64,000 bases of DNA from Lepus europaeus (lineage: Eukaryota; Chordata; Mammalia; Lagomorpha; Leporidae), in contig NC_084850.1 of NCBI RefSeq assembly GCF_033115175.1, forward strand, positions 21,111,218-21,175,217. The letters run 5' to 3'. Below, piece after piece: positions 27,060 through 38,705 of this stretch (the stretch's first letter is position 1; each line of letters opens with the position of its first letter). The notes beneath the pieces are model-generated. The model did not search any database. It worked only from the letters and a program-made list of their open reading frames with translations, and was not told where the DNA came from. Position numbers and translations under genes: made by a program.

Positions 27060-27785
27060 GCCAAGGCTGGCGGAGGCCCCGCCCGCCGGCACCGCCCATC
27101 CCCCGCAAAGCCCCGCCCACACAGCCCCGCCCACAGGGCTCGCCCCTCCTTACAACCCCGCCCGCGGGCCCCGCCCGCAAGATCCGCCCACAAAGCCCTG
27201 CCCACCAGGCCCGCCTCTCCTGTACAGCCCCGCCCACGGGACCCGCCTCGCCAGCGCAGCTCCGCCCACGGGCCTCGCCCCTCCTGTACAGCCCCGCCCG
27301 TGGGCCCCGCCCTCAAGCCCCACCCACGGGACAGCCCCTCCCACAGGATCCGCCCACAAAGCCCTGCCCACCAGGCCCACCTCTCCTTACAGCCCCGCCC
27401 ACGGGACCCCCCTCGGCAGCGCAGCTCCGCCCACGGGCCTTGCCCCTCCCGTGCAGCCCCGCCCATGGGAGCCGCCCGCCCACACAGCCCCGCCCACAGG
27501 CACCACCCCGCCCTCAAGCCACACCCACGGGACAGCCCCTCCCACAGGATCCGCCCACAAAGCCCTGCAAACCAGGCCCACCTCTCCTGTACAGCCCCGC
27601 CCACGGGACCCACCTCGGCAGCGCAGCTCCGCCCACGGGCCTCGCCCCTCCCTTCAGCCCCGCCCATGGGAGCCGCCCGCCCACACAGCCCCGCCCACAG
27701 GCACCACCCCGCCCTCAAGCCACACCCACGGGACAGCCCCTCCCACGGGGCCCGCCCACAGAGCCCCGCCTCCCCGGGCTCCTCC
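27060..27785. repeat. GC-box tandem array with higher-order repeat, upstream of SMIM10
   Basis: A tandem array of CCGCCCACGGG, CCCGCCCACA and AGCCCCGCC type units, each carrying a CCGCCC GC-box. A landmark GATCCGCCCACAAAGCCCTG recurs at 27181, 27347 and 27548, with a degenerate fourth copy near 27749. This gives higher-order periods of about 166, 201 and 201 bp. The minus strand is rich in G runs. Open frames here are repeat artefacts. Confidence 0.9.
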
Positions 27786-28799
27786 CTGCGGAGCCTAGGG
27801 CCTGAGCTGCAGGGTTGGCGGTGCTGCCCGGATCCCTAGCCAAAGTCCCCAGGGCGCAGCGGGAGTGCGATGCCCAGGGTCTGGGCGGGTGTGCGGATTC
27901 TGCGCAGAAAGCGGTCCCGGGCGTGCACTCCGCCCCGGCTCCCCACGGGAGCTCGCTCTAGGCTCTCCCACTCGCGCCGTGCGGTCACCGCACCGCGGAG
28001 CGCCATCCACTCGATCCACCCGCGTGGGTCCCGGCGTTTCGGGTCCCTGTGCTGCCCGCGTGGGCGGATGTCCCCGCCGTCCTCCCCTGCCCCGCGTCCC
28101 CGGGGCCCGCCGCTCGCTGCACGGGGACCTCTCCAGCTTTCCTTTGCCTTTACTCAGCGCCGTCTTTGCTGATGGCCCGAAAACCCTTCGCGGGCTCAGC
28201 TCCTCTTTATCCTACGTGGACCAAAAATCCCAAACGAGCCCGACCGGCCTACTAACGAAGCGGGGAGACGCTGGTTCTTCCTTAGGTCGTGACTCGGAAA
28301 ACGTAGAGTCAGCAACACGCAGGCTCCCTTTGACCCCAGCCCAGCGGTCAGACGAGGGACGGACCTGACTGGTCAGGGCCCCTCAAAATGCCTGGTCAGC
28401 GTCACGCTTGACCACCTCGGCAGTCCTCCGTGTAGCTGCACGGGGACCGGCACAGTCACACACACCGACTGCACAACTGCCCTACCTACAATTGAGTAAA
28501 AATAAAGCAACAATAAGTAAGCATCAAAGATACTGAATGATACGGTACAGAAGACTGATCGGTAGTGCACTTTCTACTTGTCATTTATTCAGGAATGAAG
28601 GAGAAACAAAGAATCTCAGTTAAAGGAAGATAAAGAGAAGTTGTGAACAGCAAACACACCATTGAAGAATGATTGAAGGAAATCTCTTAAGCAAAAAGAC
28701 AATGATCAATGACACTTGACAAAGGAAGAACAATTGTAATGAGTAAAAATAAGTGTAAATATGATATACTGTCCTCAAAAAATTTTTAAATTATGTTCG

Positions 28800-29275
28800 A
28801 TGATTGAAGCAAAAAGTATGTCACCAGACGTGCTCAATATACAGAGAGGAAATACTTAAAATATTTATATTCAAAGATGAGGAGTTTGAATAGACGTAAA
28901 TGGAAGTGGTTTAAAATTATGTCAGTAGACTATAATAAGTTAATACTCTACATATATTGTAATACTTAGGATACTCACTAAAATAACTATTCAAAGATAT
29001 ACATTTAATGACACTAGATAACTCAAAATGGAATTCTAAAGAATGTTTAAGTAACAACACACAAAGGCAAGAAAACAAACAGATGAACAAGAAACAAAAT
29101 TATTAGAAAACATAGTAAAATGTCACACTCAAGGCTAACATACAAATAATTCCTTTTAATATAAGTGGCCTAAATAGACCAATTGAAATACATAGATTGG
29201 CAGAGTGTATTAAAACACAAAAATGATGACCAAACGGTATCCTGTTTCAGAAAACTCACTTCAAATTTTTAAGTA
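28800..29275 (+). mobile_element. Degenerate L1 ORF2 fragment (endonuclease region)
   Basis: Best seen at 29150-29275, where AGTGGCCTAAATAGACCAAT, AGATTGGCAGAGTGTATTAA and GAAAACTCACTTCAAATTTT follow the L1 ORF2 pattern. The part before 29080 is weaker. Confidence 0.6.
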
Positions 29276-29293
29276 GTTTTAAATAGATTTGCT

Positions 29294-32200
29294 GTTTTTT
29301 TGAGTGCATTCTCAAATTTATTACACAGTTTTTGACCTATCAGAAAGATATACAGATCATCGACAATAGGGGAATGCTTAGTCTTATTGGAGATTGTTTC
29401 CTCCTCTCAGCCCTTTTGCTACAGGAAATAAAACCAAAAATTGTGTCATTTGTAAAAAACAAAACAAAAACAGGGAGACTAAAGAAATTCATTATTGGCT
29501 TCATCTGTTTACAGAGCCATCCCAAAGTACTGAATACAATAGAAGTGGCTGGAAAAAGTCCATAGGAACCTATAGGAGGACAGCTAAACACAGAACCAAC
29601 AACGCTTTAGTTTTATGAGCAGCACATCATATATAACTGTGGATGACAAAAGACTTTAAGTCGCCATGTTTAAAATTATAAACTCATCAACCAACAAGAG
29701 GCACTTGCTTACTTCACAGTATTTTTGAAAGCACCTGTAGGATTTTATAAGTATTTCACCCTTTAGGCCTCTGGGGCTTTCTCATTAAAAAAACTATCAT
29801 GTCTAGGAACACAAGATATTAGACTTTTTAATTCTCAAACATTTGTATTAATAGCATTTTCCATTATAGAACCTTAAAGTTTGGTACCACGTCACATCTT
29901 GACAGTACTTCTAATATAATCCAAATAGCCTGATTAGTTGGTGTCTCTATAAGATGAGAGACATAGGTCCTTTGATTTTTTTCAGTTGGGCCCAAACTGG
30001 AAAAACCAAAGTCCAGGATTTGCTGGAAATTTTAGAGACCAGATTGTTTGGAACTTTGATTTTTTGAATGCCTGTCAAGAATGCCAAGAAGGCTCAAAAT
30101 CCAAAATATCTGGTTGAAATAAGATTCCTTGAAATCATGACATAACATAGACCAAATTTGATCATTGTTACAAGGTGATTAGTCAAATCTTTGAAAATAA
30201 GCACATATTTAAATAACCCAAGGCTCTTAATAAAAATTCACCTGTTTTTGAACAATTAGAATTTAACAGACATCAAGGGAACATAATAGATTACTTTAAC
30301 ACATTGCTTTAACAGAGCATCAGAGTTTAATTCTATGTCAAAGAGAAATTGAGCTTCCTGTGATCTTTTGCTGTGAGGTTTCCTTCCTTTACCTTCTTTC
30401 ATATTGGTGACCATATTTCTATGTTTCTGTGTATAACACATCTTTAAGCATCTTTTGCAGGGCTGGACGAGAGGCGACAAATTCTTTCAATTTCTCTTTG
30501 CTGTGAAAGGTCTTTATTTCACCTTCATTCACAAATGAGAGCTTTGCAGGATATAATATTCTGGGCTGCCAGTTTTTCTCTCTTAGTACCTGGACTATGT
30601 CTCGCCATTCCCTTCTAGCTTGTAGGGTTTCTGATGAGAAGTCTGCTGTGAGTCTAATTGGAGATCCTCTAAGAGTAATCTGACGTTTCTCTCTTGCACA
30701 TTTTAGAATCTTTTCTTTATGTTTCACTGTGGTGAGTTTGATTACAACATGTCGTGGTGAGGATCTCTTTTGGTCATGTTTATTAGGGGTTCTATAAGCT
30801 TCCTGTAGTAAGATGCCTCTGTCCTTCTCCAAACCTGGGAAATTTTCTGCTAGTATGTCACTAAAAAGGCCTTCTAATCCTTTCTCCCTCTCCATGCCTT
30901 CAGGAACTCCTAGAACCCGAATGTTAGGCTTTTTAATAGTATCCTGTAGATTCCCGACAATATTTTTAGATTTCTAATTTCCTCTTCTTTTCTTTGGTTA
31001 GCCTGTTTCCTTTCCTGTTCTCTGTCTTCTAAGTCTGATATTCTCTCTTGTGCTTTGCCCATTCTGTTTTTAAGGCTCTCTAATGTGTTTGTCATTTGAT
31101 CTATTGAATTCTTCATTTCATTATGATTTCTCATCACTATCACAGTTTCTTGTTCTACTAGTTGTTTCATTTCATTTTGATTCCTCCTTAATATTTCATT
31201 TTCGTGCGAGAGTTTTTCTATCTTGTCCATTAAGGATTTCTGTAGTTCAAGAATTTGTTTTTGAGAACTTCTTAATGTTCTTATCAATTTTTTGAGATCT
31301 GCTTCTTGCATTTCTTCTATCTCATCATCTTCATAATCTTGAATTGGGGTGTCTTTTTCATCTGGGGGCGTCATAGTGTCTTCCTTGTTCTTGTTAGCTT
31401 GGTTTTTGCGTTTGTTGTTTGGCATGTTATTCTATGGCTCTAGGTTAAGTGGACTGTCTGCTTTTGATGGAGCTTTAGAGGCTTGAGATGAGTGTGGCCT
31501 GAGAGCTCTGTTTGGTTCCTCAGGGTTGAGGGTGTGGCAAAGGTGACACTCCCAGGTTAGGCATGGTAAATCTCTCTCTCTTTCTTTCTTTTTTTTTTTT
31601 TTTTTGATTCAAAAGGGAAGTAATTCCGCACAGCTGAACGTAATTGGAGGTAGTTAGCAGGCGAATGATATACCCACAGGAGCCAGAGATTGGAAGCTCT
31701 TTCCCAAGGACCACACAGGGAATCGGTGCTGCCCTCGGTGTGGGCTCCAATTCTCCTGCAGTCTCCCACTGGGTTGCCAAGTTAGATCCTAATCTCCTGT
31801 TATTTCACACACCCCCCCCCAGAGTCAGGTTTTTCTGCTAGGCTCAGGGCCGGTGCAGGCCTGAGGTCGCCCTGCTTATGACGTATGTCCAAAATGGTGC
31901 CTGCTCTTTGTCTTGCTCGCCTTTGAGAGGTGAGCGGAGAGAGAGAAACTCGTGTCTGTATCGGTCACTTTTTTTTTTCCTTCTCTCTCTCTTCTAGTTA
32001 GCCTGGTGAACTTTTCCCCATGGAGTTTCAAGCCTCGTTCCCTCTAGTCTCCTCTTTCCGCTTTCCCGCTGGTGTCTGGGGCTATTGAGGTTCGGCTCAT
32101 CTCGTGTTCCAGCGCCGGTGTGTTGATTCTGCCGCTGGTGTCCCGAACTTGGGCTCCCATGCTCTCCACGCAGGTCCATCGTGAATCACTAGTTCCGGAA

Positions 32201-32333
32201 GAGTTTCCTCTGCTGTTTCTTCCCCTACTCTTCCTTGAACCTGCAGTATCTCCAATTTTTTAAACTGTCTCTTCCCGGACTATCAGTGTGCTCCCTTCCT
32301 ATTCCGCCATCTTGCCTTCTTCCCTAGGCAATG
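29294..32333 (-). mobile_element. ORF2-less L1 (half-L1-like) retrotransposon, copy A
   Basis: A minus-strand relative of copy B. The 5' end near 32333 reads GAAGAAGGCAAGATGGCGGA and holds a YY1-type site (AAGATGGCGG, about 32304-32316), as at the start of full-length L1s. The 5' UTR runs to 31426, ORF1 occupies 31425-30419, then ~0.9 kb matches copy B (30430-29490). The match stops at CCAATAATG. The remaining ~200 bp differ and end with AATAAA (29316-29321) and a short A run (29294-29301). There is no ORF2. I could not find a convincing target-site duplication, so the 3' boundary is uncertain. Confidence 0.75.
30419..31425 (-). pseudogene. L1 ORF1 (copy A), one frameshift
   Basis: A complete L1 ORF1p reading apart from one break. 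The first frame (31425-30910) carries MPNNKRKNQANKNKEDTM and the coiled coil (about residues 45-160). The second frame (to 30419) carries the RRM-like and C-terminal domains and ends at PALQKMLKDVLYTET. The shift near 30960 is explained by a missing A in an A-run (AATCTAAAAATATTG here, AATCTAAAAAATATGG in copy B). It is better preserved than copy B at the C-terminus. Confidence 0.85.
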
Positions 32334-32334
32334 A

Positions 32335-32630
32335 TTTTTTTAAAAATTCATTTACTTTAAAGGTAGAGTTTACAGAGAGAGAGAGGGAGGGACAGAGACA
32401 TCTTCCATCACCTGATTTACTCCCCAAATGGCCTCTATGGCCAGAGCTGGGCCGGTCAGAATCCAGGAGCCCAGAGTTTCTTCTGGATTTCCCACGTGGG
32501 TAGCAGGGGTCCAAGAACTTAGTTCATCTTCTACTGCTTTCCCAGGCAATAACAGAGAGTTGGATTGGAAGAGGAGCAGCCCGGGCTTGAACTGGGGCCC
32601 ATATGGGATGCCAGCACTGACCCTGACCCC
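32335..32630 (-). repeat. CSINE (old)
   Basis: Antisense: TTCATTTACTTTAAAGGTAG at the left, GGGATGCCAGCACTGACC at the right. Immediately next to the 5' end of half-L1 copy A. A second tiny tail (TTTATTTGACAGAGTTAGA) follows at 32654-32672. Confidence 0.9.
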
Positions 32631-32672
32631 TGGCATTTATATTCTTTTTTAAAAAATTTATTTGACAGAGTT

Positions 32673-33712
32673 AGATGGGCAATTATATTCTAATGTGTCC
32701 TCATAGTAGAATCCCATGAACAAATGTGTGTGTGCGTGTGTGTGTGTGTGAGAAAGAGTTGGAGGTGCAGAGTGGATTTGTGGCCATGTGCTGTTTATCC
32801 TGCAGGTTGTTCTGGATTTCAGGCACTCTTTTGAACTTTCTTGGTCAAGCTGTCTTGCTGAGGCCACTGTGGGAACAAGAAGTCATGGGTGAAAGCCACT
32901 CCCAGGTCATTAACAGCACACGCACAGCAAGTCTCAGGAGGGAGATGGTGGGCTCCTTAAACTTCAGCCTGGCACCCAAAGTGCTGAACTTCTTCCTTGG
33001 ATGACAGCTTGGGGGGACATAGAAATGGTGCAGCTGTCATCAGAAGCTGTGCACATAGACACAGGCTGCACCAGGGTGGATCAGGCCTTTGCCTAGACAC
33101 CCTGAGACTTCCCCATCTCTGCTCTCTGTGGAGCAGGAAAAACCCAAGGTATTAATCAGCACATCCTTCCCCATGATGGAACTGTGGAAGTTTGAAGCTG
33201 TACTATCTTATCTGAATGCTTGCTATGGTTTTTGTTCATGTGAGCTCTTTGTCTCTGACCCCTGAGGTTTGGGAGTGTACTTCCCAATAAACACAGCAGA
33301 ATCTATTGTATTTGGGAGTGCAGAGGGTATTAGAGAGGCTGGATGGTCAGTCAGGTGTCCAAGAGGGAGTGCCCTGCACCTCACAATAACAAGAGGGATG
33401 GGAAGTCTTGACATTTGGAGGCCACAGAAGAAGACATAAGAATCACAGATACTTTTCAAGTAAGAGTGGCTGGGTGGGTAATAAAGAGTTCTCTCAAGAG
33501 ATCTTCATGGAGGCCAGCTGTCAGAAAACTGCTGTGGCTAAGGCCCAGGCATGGGGATTCCTAAATATGCACCCCTTTAGGAGAATAAAATCAGACATAA
33601 ATACCCACCAAACTTCATGAAGTTAAGATAGACTTATCGTGACCCTGACCTGTCCTCCCTCCTTATGTTCAGCAGACCCTGTCAGACAAGTGGTTACACA
33701 AGAGGAAGAGGC
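32673..33712. other. Unassigned sequence
   Basis: Short frames, one GT microsatellite. No family recognised. Confidence 0.5.
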
Positions 33713-33714
33713 AG

Positions 33715-34024
33715 GGGCCAGTACTGTGACATAAAAGACTCTGCCTACCATTCTGTATGGGTACTGCTTTGAGTCCTGGCTGCTCCACTTCCAATTCAGC
33801 TCTCTGCTAATGGCCTGGTAAAAGCAATGGAACATGACCCAAGTACTTGGGCCCTTGCTACCCAAGTGGAGACCAGATGAAGCTCTTGGCTCCTGGCTTC
33901 AGCTTGGCTCACACCTGGACATTGCGGCCACTTGGAGAGTGAACCAGCAGATGGGAGATCTGTGTGTGTGTGTGTGTGTGTCTGTAACTCTGACTTTCAA
34001 ATAAACAAATTAATATTTAAAAAG
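33715..34024 (+). repeat. CSINE (old) with GT microsatellite
   Basis: Head GGGGCCAGTACTGTGACATA, tail TCTGACTTTCAAATAAACAA. A (GT)n run at 33962-33980 replaces the usual CT-rich stretch. Confidence 0.92.
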
Positions 34025-35470
34025 AGGAGGGGCAGGCTGTAGATGAGCCAAAGTGTTAGTGTTGCCATACACTTCACTCTCTTTGCCACTGTGGTGTTCA
34101 GCCTCAGCCAAACCTGAGTGGTGGATGCAAAGAGCTTTAACTCTGAGAGATGGGAGTTGTGATTATCACTTGGATAGGACACACAAATTACTGAGCACTT
34201 GGTGGGTGTTAACTAAAGTCACAAAAGATCTTTCAATATCTATGCATGATTTAAAAAAAAAAAGTCATAGGTAGGGCTTACTACGAGATTGATAATGGTG
34301 AGAGAGAAGAAGGAACCAAGAGGTGGCCAGAGTGGTGGCATCTGGAGGGGAATGAGATAAAATTATTTGGTTTTGTGCTCAGCTTCTTTGACATCTCAGA
34401 GACACAAAGCCCAAGCTAAGCATTGTGCCCCTTGAAGGACCATTGGAGCCCCCTTTTTCATAGGCTTTGACAGTGTCTGCAGAGGCCCAAGGAAATTGGC
34501 AATGCTCTGAAGATACTCTGTAAGCTTCTTCCCGCATAACAGGACTTTCAACAAGACTGTACTACGGCTAGGGAAACCTCAGCCAAGAGCAAGCAAACCT
34601 ACACAGTACCTGAGGTATGCCGGAGTGATTAAGAACCCCACTGTTTCTCCCTACCTGTGTGTAGATAGCAGCCCATGTTCTTCCTCGATGAACAAGTAAA
34701 TCAATAGATTAGCTGGTGTTCTTCGATTTTCAAGGTGATAGGTAACCACTCCTAAATCTGTATTGTTTTCAATGTAACTCAGTTCATGTACTTACCAGGG
34801 AAGAAAAATGGGAAGAAATTTGCTACCAAACTCAGGCTTATGGAACAGTCAGGTCAGGAATGTTCAGTTTAGGTTGCTGAATAAATGTCCACTGTGATTT
34901 TTCAGCTAACAGCTTGAAGTTTCATTTGCTGAGCTGAGAGGTGAGTACATGGTCATTCATGGTACTATTACCTATGAACTTCTATACCCCTGATGTACTT
35001 CATCAATCTAGAAAAAGAAAACTGTAGATCATAAGGCAAGAAAACATTCCCTGGGAAAAAGAATGGTGAACAGCATGTCTTTCATGTGTTGCTGCAAAAT
35101 AACTAGGATCATACAGGAAATTAACTTTTGGGGTAGAAATTCTTGTGTGAGTGCCAATTAACATACAGGTTGTGCAGGTGAGGAATGACTTAGAGCAGTC
35201 GTGAGAGAAGCCTATGAGTGCAAATAGCTTCTTTGAGAAGAAATCCCAAGTAGCACTGGAGGGGTGTGGCAAGGTGAAAATTTGAAGGAAGGCAGCCACG
35301 TAAGGTGAGCGTGATCCAGGAAGTTGCCACCATGGGCAGTGGCACTGTATCTTGGGCACCCTTTGGGAGACTATGCAGAACACAAAAGCTCAGATTCATC
35401 TCAAATTTTGGAGGAGGAAGCTGGGCTGTTTACACCAGTGCCACAACCATTATTGTTAAAGTGATATTTC
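34025..35470. other. Unassigned sequence
   Basis: The longest frame (35383-35003, minus, 126 codons) is Cys/Phe/Ser/His-rich with no domain I know. Confidence 0.5.
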
Positions 35471-35800
35471 CAGGAAGCTGATGTGGCATAGTGGCACAGC
35501 TACCACCTGTGATGCCAGCATCCCATATGGGTACTGGTCATGTCCCTGCTGCTCCACTTCCAATTCAGCTCCCTGCTAAAGGCCTGGAAAAAGCAGCAGA
35601 GGATGGCCCAAATGTTTGAGCTCCTGCCACTCACATGGGAAACTCTTGGCTCCTGGTTTCGATCTGGCTCAACCCCAACCAGTGTGGCCATCTGGGGAGT
35701 GAACCAGTGGGTGGAAGATCGCTTTCTCTGTCCTTCAATCTCTGTAGCTCTGACTTTCAAAACAAATCTTAAAACAATTTTAAAAACTAAGGTATCAAAG
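35471..35800 (+). repeat. CSINE (old)
   Basis: Head CAGGAAGCTGATGTGGCATA, body GCTCCACTTCCAATTCAGCT, tail TCTGACTTTCAAAACAAATC. Confidence 0.92.
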
Positions 35801-37682
35801 TCTGTCACTTGGAGATGGCTTCATGTCATTCCTGCAAGCTTTTCAGGTGACAAATCAAAGCTCCTATATCAGAGAGTTTTGGGGCACTATAGGCAGCTTT
35901 TAGATAGGAAAGGAGGACCTAGCCCTGAAGGATCAACATCCAAATACATAAGTCAGTGTCAGATGCTTTGTGGCCTTTTCTGACCCATACATCTATGAGA
36001 ATCCAGTGTTTGTGAAAATTTTCAATGAACTGGAAATGTCTTTCCTCTCTATAGCTCAAAATATCTGACAGGATTTGTCAGATGGCATTTTTTATTATCA
36101 GCTGGAACCCCATTCTAGAGAATATTGGTTTATGTTTTCAGTTGCCTAGGAGCATTTACAATGATCTCACAATCTAACCATTGGTAATGAGAAACGACAC
36201 TGTGGCAGTATGTCCTGCCTGTAACTGAGCCATACTTGGTGGTTGGGCATAGCTGTGTCCTTGAGATTTCATAGACACCTTGGCTACAGGGGCCAGCAAT
36301 TCTGTTCTTGCCATGCAGTCTAGAAGGGCCCCAGCTGCAGTGTCCCATCTCCTGCTTGAGGATTCAAAGACCCTCTTCTCCTAATCTCCTGGACAGCTGG
36401 AGCTCTGTTGATGTCCCTATTATTATCATCTGTTGTGTTAAGGAAGAGTTATCCAGTAATCTGTAAACTACTGCCACCCTTATCAGAGAACACTGAAACA
36501 CATGCAATATATTTTGGGAGAGAATAAGTGGTACTTCTCACATGTACAGTCAAATCAAGGTCAGCAAGAATGAGTGAGTGCATGAATGAAAAGGGAAATT
36601 GTGTGTTTCCCACAAGAACAAGGAAATGGAGCTGGAAAGTTGTGTGATAGAAATTGCTTGCCATCATTGGAGGTTTTTTGTGCCTCATGCTATGTGTTTC
36701 TCCAAAATGACCACTGTCCTAGAGATGAAGATGAAGAGGAAAGAGGATTCCTTTACAGACTGGGCAATGAGAAGTAGCAGTACTATACATGTACACTTGT
36801 GAAAAATAGATGTGATGTAAGGACCATGTGCACACACGGAGCTTCCTTAAATAAGTGCCGGGTGAGTGTCCTTGATTATCCTCCAGGTATCGGCCCCTAC
36901 ATGCATGTCAGGGGACCTCTTCTCCCCTCTGCCTCTCACTTTTACAGAATGGAGGCACCAGGCAAGAGACATTGCCACTGAGACAGTCAATTTCGAGGAT
37001 GGTTAAGGGTCGCACCCTTCAGTGTTTCTTTTCAATTCACTTTGTGATTCACGTCCCCATCCTAGGAAAGTCATGTCAGAAAGACATGGAGGCCACTCTG
37101 CTTGACAATCGTGAGTGGCAGATGATCTTACAACACTAAGCATTGGTCATTTAGGCACTGTACAAGAGATTTTGTTAAGGTTCTAAGTTAGAGAAAGGGA
37201 AGAAAGGTCAGAGGAAGGACGTGAGTGGCCAGAAGACTCCAGGGCAGAAATTTCCTTTGGCTACAGGCATGGACTCAGCTGTTCTTGTGTATGAGGTCCA
37301 GTCCTCGTATCTGCTGTGGTATCCTCATGCCTTCCCATTCTTTCTATGAGTCCATCTTTCTAAGCATCTCCTCTAATCTGTCCATGTGTCTGTTTCCACA
37401 GGTACAGTTCATCACAGGTGCGGATTATGCTTGGCCCTGAGACTGCGAGGTCCTCCATGGGATCCAGGGCAGTCTTGTCTCCTGAAAGGACTGATTTCCT
37501 CTATTGATTCCGCAAGGTGGCTAGGCTCCACACTGTGCATTCTTGTTGCTGTTCCGGTGAAGGTCAACCCACAACTGCAAAGTTTACTTCCCCTTACCCA
37601 TTGTTCTTCTTTTTGGAATCGCACAGGATCCTCCAACTTGATGAAAGCTGAACATACTACATTTTCTTCTCTCTCTCTGCTT
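35801..37682. other. Unassigned sequence
   Basis: No repeat or exon recognised. Frames are short. Confidence 0.5.
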
Positions 37683-38018
37683 TTAAAAATTTATTTATTT
37701 GAAAGACTAGGAGTTACAGAGAGAGAGAAGTAGAATGAGAGAGAGAGAGAGAGAGAGACGTCCTCCATCCTCTGGTTCACTCCCCCAATGGCCACAACGG
37801 CTGGAGCTGCACCGATCTGAAGCCAGGAGCCAGGAGCTTCCTCTAGGTATCTCATGCGAGTGCAGGGGCCCAAGCACATCGACCATCCTCCATTGCTTTC
37901 CCAGGCCATAACAGAGAGCTGGATTGGAAGTAGAGCAACCGGGACTCTAACTGGCGCCCAAATGGGATGCCAGCCCTGTAGGCTGGGGCTTTAATACACT
38001 GTGCTACAGCACCAACCC
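37683..38018 (-). repeat. CSINE (old)
   Basis: Antisense: AAAAATTTATTTATTTGAAA at the left, a (GA)n run at ~37738-37758, CTACAGCACCAACCC at the right. Confidence 0.95.
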
Positions 38019-38302
38019 TACCTTTCCTTCTCTTATTTCCCATAGTGTTCTGTGTCTGAGGCTCTTAAATAAGTTCATGTAACCACTGTCCATCTGTGCA
38101 GCAGCTCCAACACAACTGCAGCAGCCCCCAAGCCTTTGCCCTCCATCTTTTCACAAAGGAGTTTCTGTGCATTTGCTCCATGTCAGTTTCTATGTGGTTC
38201 CCACTCATGATTTTCATTTCATCTTCCCTGAACTGTTGGAAGTTGCAGCAGTCATCACCTCATACCTGGACTAGAACATCTTCCTTATGTCCTAAGGGGT
38301 TT

Positions 38303-38705
38303 AAAAGCATCTTGTATGGAAGGTGAAGGATTACACTTGGACAAAGAGAGGTGCTCTACAGGATGCGGCAGGAATGTGTGCACAGCAGCAATAAGCTCTT
38401 CACCCTCAACACTCAAATGGTAGATCTGAAATGAAAATGGAATGTGGTTATTCATGTTTTCACTCTCAAAGACTCCTCACCTCTACAGCACCCAATCTAG
38501 GATCCTCTGGTCTGGGCTTCTCTTCTCTGCTCATCATTGCCCATTTATGTCTCTCACAGTCATGTCCAGTCAGGTAAGAGGGAACTTACCTTCCTGAAAG
38601 ATCATGTTTCATAGGCCTGCTCCTGTGCACACATTCCTGCCGCACCCTGTAGAGCACCTCTCTTTGTCCAAGTGTAATCCTTCACCTTCCATACAAGATG
38701 CTTTT
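38303..38705. repeat. Inverted repeat, 88-bp arms, 227-bp spacer
   Basis: Arm 1 (38303-38390) and the reverse complement of arm 2 (38618-38705) agree at all but two positions. Both contain GCATCTTGTATGGAAGGTGA and GGAATGTGTGCACA. Homology stops sharply outside the arms. The arms are not CSINE, L1 or any repeat I recognise. Confidence 0.95.

Noticed and set aside
29332-29618. Small plus-strand frames near the end of half-L1 copy A
   Set aside because: They lie on the antisense side of the element's 3' sequence and have no conserved features.
31083-31295. Plus-strand frames opposite L1 ORF1 (also 55536-56106 minus)
   Set aside because: Antisense shadows of the ORF1 coiled-coil coding sequence.
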